In this document: one piece after another, positions 42,922 to 52,411 of the stretch | Layout: each line of letters opens with the position of its first letter | Position numbering within the stretch: the stretch's first letter is position 1 | Source of the DNA: Podospora pseudocomata | Lineage: Eukaryota; Ascomycota; Sordariomycetes; Sordariales; Podosporaceae | Direction of reading: 5' to 3' | Length of the DNA stretch: 64,000 bases | Assembly: GCF_035222375.1 (NCBI RefSeq) | Contig: NC_085888.1 | Location: 3,472,001 to 3,536,000 of the forward strand | Position numbers and translations under genes: made by a program | The notes under the pieces: generated by a model | What the model saw: the letters and a program-made list of their open reading frames with translations, nothing else | Database searches by the model: none | What the model was told of the DNA's origin: nothing

Positions 42922-43331
42922 GAGTGAGAGAGGAGTTTTTTTGATGAAGAAATGACCATGGCTTTTTCTTTTTTTGACTTTTTTCATCTATGTGTCTGTG
43001 ATGGACTGCGGGAAGATTCGGTTTTGATTTGGGATATTTACTTTTTGTGTATAATGAGTACAGGCTTGGTGAACAGGCAAACCGAGCGCTGTGGAAATTG
43101 AAAATTCATCGTCTTCCAGAAGTTGTTTGCCAAGTATTACTACTAGGTGCTGGTGTGTTGTTCTTGCCATAACTGGCTGTCATGTCCCAGTTCGACTACT
43201 TGGGCTCAGGTGATGGTGTGCAATATCCATATCCGTACTCCAGTGGCAATTATACCGGTCTCATCGATATCATACATCAGCTGATATGGTCTCCTTTACA
43301 CAATACATCATACAACGTAGCTCATTCCCCC
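42922..43331. other. Intergenic, convergent 3' ends
   Basis: Lies between two convergent genes. T-rich 3' flank of the GH55 gene at 42937-42983. No gene seen. Confidence 0.4.
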
Positions 43332-44781
43332 TCAACTCTCTCCCGTAGAACTGCTCTCATTCCGCTTACTCACATTCATCGCATCCTTCAGCCCGCCCAA
43401 AATGACGCGGTGTATTGCTTGAGTCCTAGTGTTGAGGTCCTGCTGCATTTCCTGCAGATGTTCATAGGCCTCGATCAGCTTTTCAGGCGTCATGTTGCGG
43501 TATCTGTTCTCCCACAGCTGAACCAGGTTTGTCGTGATCGCCACCGAAGTAGCGAGTGAGGACAGAGCAGGCGATAATGCCGGTGGTTGGCCTTGTGACG
43601 GCGGTGCTTGCGAGGTGGGGTTGTTCCTTTCTAGAATAGTCGCGAAGCGAGGGTGAAGAACAGGTGTTTCGGTACCATGCACGGCAGCGGCAAAGCTGGG
43701 GTGAAGCGGTGGGTTTGCTGCTGTGGCTGTCGATGCTGGAGGTGGTGGTGATGTTAGATGGGCACTGCCTGCTATCCCTGTTAAAAAGCCAACGTTCGAG
43801 ATTGTGGGTCACAAACGGATAACATACTGTTAGTAACTCCGGTACGTAGCGTACACGATGACCCAAGCTTCCCATACCAACAATTGGCACAAGACCCGCC
43901 AGTGTATTTCCCGAACTCGGCATCGTTGATGACGACACATTCGTTGTAGGGCCCCTTCATCTCGGCGCACCGCTCGCAGGCCTGCTTGCGAGGCAAGTCA
44001 TCGCCACAAGCCTGCATCATGAAAGAGGGCATGTTTTGGGGTTTTTTGTTGTTCCAACGCAAGCTTACAGCCGGGATTCTTTTTACGGGTTGTCGGCATA
44101 GCCAGCGGAAGAACGGAAATGTTCTCATCTGTATGGGTCTGTGCTGGGGAAATGTCTTTTCCAACAGGTCGAAACATGCTGGCAGGTGTTAGCAACAGTA
44201 CTGGACTCAGTAGTCACGGCGGGAGATACAATTTACTCACGGAACTGTGTGGGTTGTTCGATGAAAGGTGCCGCAAAGCTTTGGCGCGCATGCATGGAGC
44301 CATTGGTGTAGGCGCCAGGGGTTGAGGAAGACGAGACATTGTGAGCCGAAGTTAAAAGCCTCTTGGATCTTGATGGGAAGTCTCCATCCTGATCACATTC
44401 GGCTTTTCGTTTGGGGTTGTCAGGGAGCCTGCCCAGTACATGTGAGATGGTGCCGTTGGCTGAATCTGACAAGTCTTCGATTTTGAGAAGGTCATTGTCA
44501 ATGCTATCATCGGAAGACTCGGACTCGGAGTCAGAAACATCGTCTGATTCTGATTCTGATTCTGATTCTGATTCTGATTCTGATTCTGATTCTGATTCTG
44601 ATTCTGGATAAGACGGTGCTACTGGTGGAGGCATTTCTTTTGATCGATGGTTGGGTGTGATGTCCAAAGTAGCACGGCGCTTGAGGTCAACTGGGATTCT
44701 GAGAAGAGCGTGATGGAATTTCGGTTCAGCAGCCACGCGCGCCGCGTCTGAAGAAGTACAAAGTATTGGATCGACTGGCAT
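43332..44781 (-). CDS. Cysteine-motif nuclear-type protein with Ser-Glu repeat tract
   Basis: Exons 44241-44781, 44069-44178, 43828-44011 and 43332-43777 join in phase to 426 residues; introns are 62, 57 and 50 nt. The first exon holds an (SE)n run of about ten repeats, an acidic/Ser tract and a basic patch (NPKRKAECDQDGDFPSRSKR) that looks like a nuclear localisation signal. The third exon holds a compact cysteine module: ACGDDLPRKQACERCAEMKG, then NECVV, CANCW and SSCTLR. This resembles an undescribed Zn-cluster-like module frequent in Pezizomycotina, distinct from the Zn2Cys6 spacing. The C-terminus has a helix that may form a coiled coil (MTPEKLIEAYEHLQEMQQDL). A DNA- or chromatin-linked regulator is plausible (inference). 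Confidence 0.75.
44543..44606. repeat. Hexanucleotide microsatellite (TCTGAT)n, about 10.7 copies
   Basis: An uninterrupted TCTGAT tandem run inside the first exon of the cysteine-motif gene. On the minus strand it encodes alternating Ser-Glu. The six-base unit keeps frame when copy number changes. Confidence 0.95.
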
Positions 44782-45845
44782 TCATAAGATAGCTACCATG
44801 AAGTGATGCAGCGTTACACCTTGTGGTTTCTGCGTCAAAAGAATCGCCTGGAATCTGGATGTTCATTTCATGAGAATGAGTTCGCGTTGAGAATCTGGTG
44901 GGGCAGCGACCACGGTCACCCACACACGTGATAGGCCAATGGCAGACCTCCAGGGTTAGGGCTATGTAGGTAGTCAGCCACGAGACAGGGCAGCTCAGGA
45001 TTCCAAGGCATGTTGGTATCCACCTGTTTCTTCCTGCTAGTTGTTGTTGGAATGTTTGTTATGATGTTCGACCGTTCTGGTTGGCCAAGATCAATACGTG
45101 TTTTACCCCTGAGAAGCCCATGAACAGCTCCACTCCACTTAACCACCATCAACAACCTGCCTACTACTGAAGGAGGTTGATTGACAGCACAAATGAGGTC
45201 TTGTGAGTATTAGAATAAGAAGTTAAAGAGTCCAAGAAGATCAATGCATCCTTCCTTGCTAATCTCTTCGTGAATCACTGCACGAAAAGTACTCGACCAG
45301 GAATTTACCTCGAGGTAGCTGCTTGCCCCTGCCTCTACTTCTTTTCAAAGTGTAATACAGCTTAGGGTAGCCTTGTACAATGTTCCAAGACCCCGGCATT
45401 TGGGTCCCGCGTAATCCATTCGTGCGGCTCACCGGACATAGTCCCTCAAAGGGGTCCTGTCTAGATTTAATCCGGCCATATGCTCGAATGGCGTTTCTCT
45501 CAAAGATCAGCCCTGCCATTTCACCCCTCGTTTGACGATCAACCGACGAGCAGTCACCGGAATAGAGTGGGGCAGATTGCAGGTAGATTAAAATACAAGG
45601 TCTTTGCGGTCTTGGTATTCTCCATTTACCCGCACAGAGCAAACAGCAGCATCCGGCATTTCATCGAAGCAATAATAAGCTTTCTATATGCCCGTGCCAC
45701 AGCGGTCTTGCAGTCCTTGCCTGGATCGAGGCCGTCACTTTCATCCGCATGACTACCTTAGGTATATAGACACTCGGTCTTCCGCCCTTTGAATCTTGCC
45801 CCAGGGTTTGTCCCTTCACCGTCAACCAAACACAACATATTCAAG
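44782..45845. other. Intergenic, divergent promoters
   Basis: Lies between two divergent genes. Minus-strand frames at 44916-45155 and 45259-45642 have no domain. A short upstream frame, MNIQIPGDSF (near 44866), could be an alternative first exon of the cysteine-motif gene, but it does not splice in phase. Confidence 0.4.
45763..45768 (+). promoter_or_regulatory. Candidate TATA box of the small secreted gene at 45846
   Basis: TATATA 78 bp upstream of the ATG at 45846. Confidence 0.45.
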
Positions 45846-46488
45846 ATGCGGTTCTCACTCGTCCTTCTCGCCCCGATCCTCGGCGCCGTCGCTGCCCCCA
45901 CCACCGACCTCGACAAGCGAGAGAACCTCTGCCACTTGCGCACCCCTCCCCAGCTTTGCACCCCTAACCCAAACACCACCGTCGAAGAGACCGCCATCAG
46001 GGCCTACAAGTTCTACCGTGCCTTTGTCACTGACGGAGACCCGAGGACCATGTTTTCACTGATCGACAACGTCTACAAGGTAACTTATGTCTCTCCCGTC
46101 ATTTAGCGAGAACGTGCACTGATGGCTTGCCGCGAACTTCAGCAAAACACCCCTGGATATCAGTCTGGACCCAACGTGATCTGGCCCCTGTTCTGCAACG
46201 GCCGTCGTATTGGCACTGAGCAGGCCACGGCCTGGTGTTTCGATGCCAGCACCAACATGAGTTACGCGAGATACAGCGTTACGGACCGGTGGAGGTGGGT
46301 TGATGGGTGTGTGCATGAGCATGTAGGTTTGGCCCTTTCTCGACATGTATCCCACTCCAAACATAAAAAAATACCGGTGTTCTAACAACTTGGGAAAACA
46401 GTGGGACCAAGGCGAGCGTATCCCGGCGCAGGAGAAATGCTACCAGCTTCCAGCGGGCATTGTTGGCAAGCCGTTGGCGGAAATTTGA
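45846..46488 (+). CDS. Small secreted protein, NTF2/SnoaL-like
   Basis: Exons 45846-46079, 46143-46322 and 46402-46488 are all phase 0 and give 166 residues; introns are 63 and 79 nt (CTAACAAC branch in the second). Signal peptide MRFSLVLLAPILGAVAAP, probable KR processing site (DLDKRE), then an NTF2-like body: TAIRAYKFYRAFVTDGDPRT, FSLIDNVYKQNTPGYQSG and WPLFCNGRRIG. A conserved-looking end has TAWCFDASTNMSYARYSV and RWVDGCVHEHWDQGERIP. Six cysteines in the mature part suggest disulfides. Catalysis is uncertain. A TATA element is 78 bp upstream. Confidence 0.78.
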
Positions 46489-46993
46489 GGCGGTGGTTTG
46501 ACAGCAAGACTATGCACTCACCTGGTTACATGTGGATAGAACCGGGTACATAGGTATGAATTGTGATGAATATTCCTTGAAAGAAAGAACCTGGAATACA
46601 CAGCCAGAGATAATCCCGCTTCTGTTCTCGCCCGAGTCAGGGTACGAAGCTGTGACTCGAAAGCAGACTGGGCGAGTGTCCGAGTCCCAGTGGTCATGAT
46701 TTGATGTTTTGTCGCGCTACTTGCCTGACGTCTGTCAAGTAGTGGATCACGACGAGAAAGGCAAATAAAACCCGAAAAATCCATGACGGTATGGTTGCAT
46801 GCGAACTGTATGCCGATGTTGGCGAATTGTTCAGCTCGGCGATCATCGGATTCCGAGGCTGTGGAGAACATCACCACCCTGGGCATGCTTACATATCAAG
46901 CGCTATCGGGCACCTTTTTGACTTCAACATTCTACAAGGTAGGTACGGTGCCCTGTCTCTTTTCAACCACCGCAAGACGACAAACTCTTCAAA
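46489..46993. other. Intergenic
   Basis: Promoter of the N-acetyltransferase gene. A frame through 46783-47136 overlaps its start but has no support. Confidence 0.4.
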
Positions 46994-47963
46994 ATGGCCA
47001 CCTACACTCGCGACCAAATCTCTCACTATCTCCAGCACATCGGGTACACGCAAGATGTGAATCAACATTTTGCCGAGGACCCCCTGGGCTTACTCACCAG
47101 AATCCAAATTCTACATATGGCCCGCGTTCCATTTGAAAGCCTCTCGTTGCACTACTCAAAATATCGAACTCTTTCATTGAATCCAGAGGATTTATTCGTC
47201 AAGATTGTGAACCGGGGACGGGGCGGCTACTGTATGGAAGTCAACGCTTTCTTCGCCGCCGTCCTGCGAAGTCTGGGATTCACGCTTTTCAGCACTGGTG
47301 GAAGGGTTAGAGGAGATGCAGGATATAAAGGATGGTAAGGGAGCTTGTTATGACTAGTAGTTTCACTTTGAGCTAACCTGAATTCTTTCTAGGGATCACA
47401 TGGTCAACATCGTCACGATTGACAACCAGCGATATCTTGTCGATGTTGGCTTTGGCACAAACGGCGCTACACGACCAGTTCCTCTTCAACATGAACACCG
47501 ATTTTTGACTGTTTTCCCAACGGAAGGAATGCTCGAGTATCGTGGCATCGATGCCAACACAGATCCAAACCAGAAAGTCTGGGTGTACTGTGTCCGGCAA
47601 AAGGAAGACGACCCGTGGGGCGAGATGTACTGCTTCGGCGAACTCGAGTTTATTCCAGGCGACTTTGAGGTCATGAATATGCGTACATCTTCAGCTCCGC
47701 AAAGCTTCTTTGTGCAGAGTGTCATGTGCATGAAAACCCGTTTGGACGAGGGGAAACAAAACCCCGTTGGTAAAGTGATTCTGCACAGAGATTACATCAA
47801 GCAGCAGAATGGGAGTGAGGCCCCAATTACGACAAGATTGCTGAGCGAGGCGGACAGAGTTGAGGCGTTGAAGAGATACTTTGACATTTCTCTCACTTTA
47901 GAGGAGCAGCATGGCATTAAGGGGCTGGCGAGTGAGCTCAAGGACAGGTCCAAGCATGCATGA
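46994..47963 (+). CDS. Arylamine N-acetyltransferase (NAT)
   Basis: Transfers acetyl (or malonyl, in some fungal homologues) from CoA to arylamines by a ping-pong mechanism. Exons 46994-47334 and 47393-47963 join across a 58-nt intron (GTAAGG...CTAAC...TCTAG) to 303 residues, the usual NAT length. The catalytic triad is visible: Cys in GRGGYCMEVN, His in DHMVNIV just after the intron, Asp in YLVDVGFG. The N-terminal helix bundle (MATYTRDQISHYLQHIGY) and RIQILHMARVPFESLSLH are typical. Related Fusarium enzymes detoxify plant benzoxazolinones and aniline products (family knowledge). Whether this one does is unknown. Confidence 0.93.
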
Positions 47964-48344
47964 TAGAAGTGCAGAGAGATACCGGAGAAAGCAAAAGCTC
48001 GAGATGACGTTGAAACGAGTAGTCGGAGATTCAATTGATACCGGAAGATGAGCCCCCACAGCCTGCACCACAAGCTGCAGTCCCCCCTTCCCCCCCACCC
48101 CCCTCAACACCACGCTATTGATTCACATAGTGTCTGGGCTCGTTCAACTCCGGGTCAATGCTACCCCGAGCCGTCCCGCCGATGACTTTTTGTTACAATG
48201 GTTGCCAGTTTTCCCTCATGAACTGTATAGCTTTCTCTTCCTTGACTGGAGGCATGTCATAGGATTGATCCGCTTGGATGTACAATGCTACGATTTCTTC
48301 ATGGTATCAATTCGATGAAGACAGGCACCCCTTCTTTTCCCCAT
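47964..48344. other. Intergenic, convergent 3' ends
   Basis: No gene seen. Confidence 0.4.
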
Positions 48345-49927
48345 TTACACAGCCATCAACCACACCCCCAGCCCAACAAGCGCGGTCCAACCCAGCACCC
48401 TTGTCTCCCACCCAAACACCGTGGACGCAGCTGAGTCTCCATTACCATTATTGTTGCCGCTCCCATCCCCGTTTTGTCCGCCTTCTGGCAAGACAAACTT
48501 TCCTTCTGAGTTCTCGCCTGTCCTCTGCAGAACGTAAATCTCGCCCGTAGAGTCGCTCGAAAACCAAATTCTCCCCTTGGAGTCAATGGCCAGCCCCACC
48601 GGCCTGAAGCACTTGTCTGGGCATTGCGTGTTGTCCACATTCGTGATGATATCCCTCAGGGCCCCCTTGCTATCAGCCGATGCCACTGGTTCTCCTGTCG
48701 CGGCATTGAAGGCGATGCTTGCCACCTTGTACCCCACGGGCGAGGACCGGTCAACTGTTATTTGTTACGGTCAGCATACAGGCACTAGGAGGATATTATG
48801 AAGGAAAGACCTACAGCTCCCCCTAAACGTGATATACCCCGTCTCGCCCCCAGTAGAAAACTTGAGATCAATCGGCGCATAATGCGCCGGAAACGTCAAC
48901 CTCGGCGCGACATAATCACTCTCGCACGTCTCATCCGTCAACGAGCTGTTCTCCTCCACGGCAAACTGCTTCCCCACCCCCAGCCCATCCCCATCCGGGA
49001 TCTCACTCGGGTCCCAAACCGCGAAGCAGTGAGGGTAGCCGTAGTTGTTGTTGGCAGAAGCATTAACCTTGACAGTTTCATCAAGATAGCCAAAAAAGTT
49101 GAGCTCCTCTCCGGGGTTGTTCTCCCTGATGTCCTGCCCGTTTCTCGTCACCCCGTCCACGCTGTTTTCCACGGCGTATATCCCGCCCGTCCGGGGGTGT
49201 TCTGCCACGCCGACGCTATTCCTCAACCCCCAGCCGAGAACGTCACCGTCGGTGTTGAAGTTGTAAGGGCTTTCCGAGTCAGAGCGGTTGGTGATGTCAA
49301 AGACTCTAATCTGGGAGAGGCCGGACGAGAGGACGGCAGCGCGGTCGCGGTTGGCTTCTGCGCTGCCGCGGGAGACGATGAGCTTGCCTTGGACTTTTTC
49401 CGAGATGAGGAGGGTGCGGGTGACGAGGTCGTTGTTGCTCATGTTAGCGACGAGGGTGCGAGGTTGCGAGGTGACGGCACCGCCGCGGGCGTCGTACGAC
49501 CAGGCAAGTACGGATTCGGCGGTGGAGGCGTAGAGGATGTCCCCTTCGTTGGACAGGGCGAGGCCATGGTTGAGCTGTTCGAAGCGTCAGTAGTCTGGTT
49601 TTGCAAAGAGGAGATGTGGGATTCAAAGCATACACCCTGGAGCTCAACCAACATGTGGGAGTGGTTGGCGTGGAGGCATGTTCCGCCGTTGTCTGTGAAT
49701 CTGTGACGACTGATTCCCTTGCCGCTCTCCACAACAAGCAGAGCACCGGCTTCATCAAACTGGATACTTCGTGGCTTGGTCAACCCGCCGGCGACAAGCT
49801 GTGCTTGCCAGCCATTGGCAACAACCGGAGCAGGGTTGCGGGGAACGAGAATGTCGCCGCAGGTCCCCTGTGCCAGAGCACCCGCAGTGTAGAGACACGC
49901 TCCGGTCAAGACGGCTTTCTTCACCAT
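48345..49927 (-). CDS. GPI-type secreted glucose/sorbosone dehydrogenase, with a one-base splice mismatch
   Basis: Exons about 49636-49927, 48815-49574 and 48345-48754. Signal peptide MVKKAVLTGACLYTAGALAQ; propeller segments PRSIQFDEAGALLVVESGKG, LNHGLALSNEGDILYAST, LGWGLRNSVGVAEHPRTGGI, ENNPGEELNFFGYL and NNNYGYPHCFAVWDP; the end is GSFDRSSPVGYKVASIAF. A C-terminal Asn/Gly/Ser linker and hydrophobic tail (VLGWTALVGLGVWLMAV) look like a GPI-anchor signal. The second intron (48755-48814) joins cleanly. The first does not: the donor context is CCAGGGTGTATG, and the GT used (49634-49635) leaves one base too many to reach LNHGLAL in frame; one G fewer would fit exactly. GTTGAG 13 nt upstream is a weaker in-phase donor, removing four residues. 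Likely an extracellular aldose oxidoreductase. Confidence 0.8.
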
Positions 49928-50764
49928 GTCGTCTTCTGTATAGCCTCACCTGATGCTGGCCCAAGAACCAAGATGAAGGAGACAAAAGGCGGGCCCAGAT
50001 GTTGTTAATATGTACGCAGAATCCAAGAACCAGGAGCGCGTTAGCGAGAGGAGAACAGAGCGTGGAAGGGAAATCAATGATGCTCTCCTCAGCCTATCCC
50101 AATATGTGACCTGCGGGGAGCAACGCAACGCTTCCAGCCCAAAAGCAAGGCTAGTGCTCATCTTGCCTCTACTTCTCAACCCCTCCAAGCATTTGCTTCA
50201 CAAATAGAAACCAGAAGTGGATGATGTGATATGGGGTGGCACGGGAGACATGTGTGTGCCATGCAAATTCCCCGCATAAACCGCTCACAACTTGCCCTGA
50301 TCAGCCAATCAACCTACACCATGATGGTGGGATTGGTTGGAGGGGCAGGACATTGTGGGGGAAACTGGACGAACGGCTACGTCCCCCTCAACCACACGCA
50401 CTCGAGACATCCCACCTGGGCCAGTCAAGTTTGACTGTCCCATGGATGCAGTGCCGAGAGTTAGAAAGAAACGGCAAGTAAGCAGCATCATGCAGGTTGG
50501 CTGTGAGGAGGGGCGGCTGGGATGTTGGAGAGGGGAAGCTACCTTGTCTTGGCTACCTGCTTCGAACAGTATGCGAGGGTGGTGTGCGTCTCGCCTCGAT
50601 CAAGTCGTGGGTTCTCGCGGTTTTCTGTGTCAAATAGACCCGTAGACCCAGAGGTGCGTACATTTGGCATTTTGCGCATTCACCCGGCGATAACGGACCA
50701 GGTTGTCCTCCAACATCTCAAGCTGAGGTCTATCGTGATACCACAGACTGCCCGGCAGTTCAAG
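49928..50764. other. Intergenic, divergent promoters
   Basis: Lies between divergent genes. A plus-strand frame (50522 onward) runs into the next gene in phase, but I take it as leader because the signal peptide starts at 50765. Confidence 0.4.
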
Positions 50765-51926
50765 ATGAGATACCTGCCCAAAGTCGCGCTTGCGACAGTG
50801 GCCTCCTCCCTATTCCTGCCACCAGCTTTCTCCCTTCCACAAGCTGGATCAGTCCCCGACGCCGCCCCTCTCCCCTGGGTGACCATCAACCCCCAAGGCG
50901 ACGCCGAAACCATCATCCCCAAAGTCATCACCACCGAAGGCCACCGCGCCACCCTCTCCAACCCGCCCGCCCACCTCATCTCCACCGCAACCTACACCCT
51001 ATCCCCTGACGGCCGTCTCTCAACCTACACCGGCCTCGCCCCAGTAGCAACCGCCACAACCAACCCCGACAACAACAACAACAACAACAATGACGACGAC
51101 GACGACGACGAACCCGCCGCCTTCCTCGCCTGCCAATCCGACAAAGGCCACGACGAGCCCTTCTGCCTCCCCCGCCGCGGCTCCTCCCTCATCGCCGGGC
51201 GCACATATTACAGTCTGTTCCCTCCTCTCCCCCCACCTCAGTTGGATACCCAAACCCTAACTCACCACAGTAACCTGGTCCCCCTCCTACTTCTCCCCCC
51301 AATCAACCCCCCTCACCCTCCACGTCTTCTTTTCCTCCTCTTCTTTGTCTCAACAAACAGGCATCAACCTCACCCCCATCCCCATCCCCGCCTCGGTCGG
51401 CTTCTACGCCTGGACCATCCCCCTCAATTTCCCCACCACCTCCCCCATCTCCTTCGCCCTCCAGCACAACGACACCACCACCGAGGAAGCAAACGACATC
51501 GTCACCGTTTCCGGCCCGACAGTCAACGTCTTTTCCTCCGATCCCAACCCTCAACCATCAGCCTCGGGGGGTGGCCACGGGACCAACCACCTGGCTATTG
51601 TCCTCCCTATTGTCATCATTGCCATCTTGATCGGGCTGGCAGGGTTTTGCTTCTTGTTCCGTCGTCGAAAGGGGAGGTGGCCTGTGATTGGCGAGAGGGC
51701 GAGGTCATCAGGGAGTGGGTATACCGGACAGGGAGGGAGGAGGGTGCAAGAGGACCAGGTTGGAGGGGGAGTGGTGACGGGGGATAACAAATCCGAGACC
51801 AACATTGGGGTGGAGCTCACCGATCGGGACAGCTGGTCGCCTACCTCGCCCAACTCGCCGAGCAGGGGAAGGAATGTGTTTAGGGAGGAGGTGGAGAGGC
51901 AGGAGAGGTTGGCTAGGGAAGGTTGA
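50765..51926 (+). CDS. Type I single-pass surface membrane protein, unknown
   Basis: Exons 50765-51212 and 51271-51926 join across a 58-nt intron (GTCTGT...CTAAC...CACAG) to 367 residues. Signal peptide MRYLPKVALATVASSLFLPPAFS; an extracellular part with a poly-Asn/poly-Asp tract (about residues 100-118), CQSDKGHDEPFCLPRRGSSL, and the segment YYITWSPSYFSPQSTPLTL shared by fungal proteins with ITWDPxYF. Then PIPASVGFYAWTIPLNF, one TM helix (HLAIVLPIVIIAILIGLAGF) and a basic/Ser-rich cytosolic tail with SWSPTSPNSPSRG. The layout resembles Wsc/Mid2-type wall sensors, but it lacks a WSC domain (inference). I chose the ATG at 50765 because it begins the signal peptide. Confidence 0.75.
51067..51110. 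repeat. Trinucleotide tract (AAC)n(GAC)n in coding sequence
   Basis: Codes for a run of Asn followed by Asp in the membrane protein's extracellular part. Confidence 0.85.
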
Positions 51927-52411
51927 GGTGGGTAAACACAAACACTGCACAAAAAGCCCAGCAGCAGTAAAGTAGGTCGAGATGTGATTAGTTTTAGTTA
52001 CATAACAGCTCTGTAGAGCATAGGTATTTTGTTCATCGTAGTGGGATCAGCAATTACAAAGATGCTAAGGTATGTCCAGGTGGCCGACCAGTCCGCTTTG
52101 ACGGTTGGACTAAATATATGTGGCGTGTAAAAAGCGGCCAGAGATGGGGGGACCTGCCTCCTCCTCCAATGCCAAATGGTCTAGAATGCAGAAAGCTGAA
52201 GAACCCATTCCATCCGTCCGTCCGGTCATGCAAAATCGATGAATATGATGCTGCTTGTGCAGTATAATCCCCCTCCCCGCCCAAAAAAACACCCTGCCCC
52301 CTTTGCCCCATGTTAGCAGACCGTGACCTCCATCCATTACATCCAGCCTCGTAGGTATTCAAGAAAATGTGTGTTGTGGTGCGCCGCAAGGACGGACATG
52401 CCCAGAGCAGC
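51927..52411. other. Intergenic, convergent 3' ends
   Basis: No gene seen. Confidence 0.4.

Noticed and set aside
41974-42987. 337-codon minus-strand frame rich in Val/Gly/Arg
   Set aside because: Antisense shadow of the GH55 C-terminal half; composition mirrors its GC-rich wobble positions.
44543-44606. Regular repeat that could suggest a CRISPR-like array
   Set aside because: Pure six-base tandem without spacers, inside coding sequence of a eukaryotic gene.
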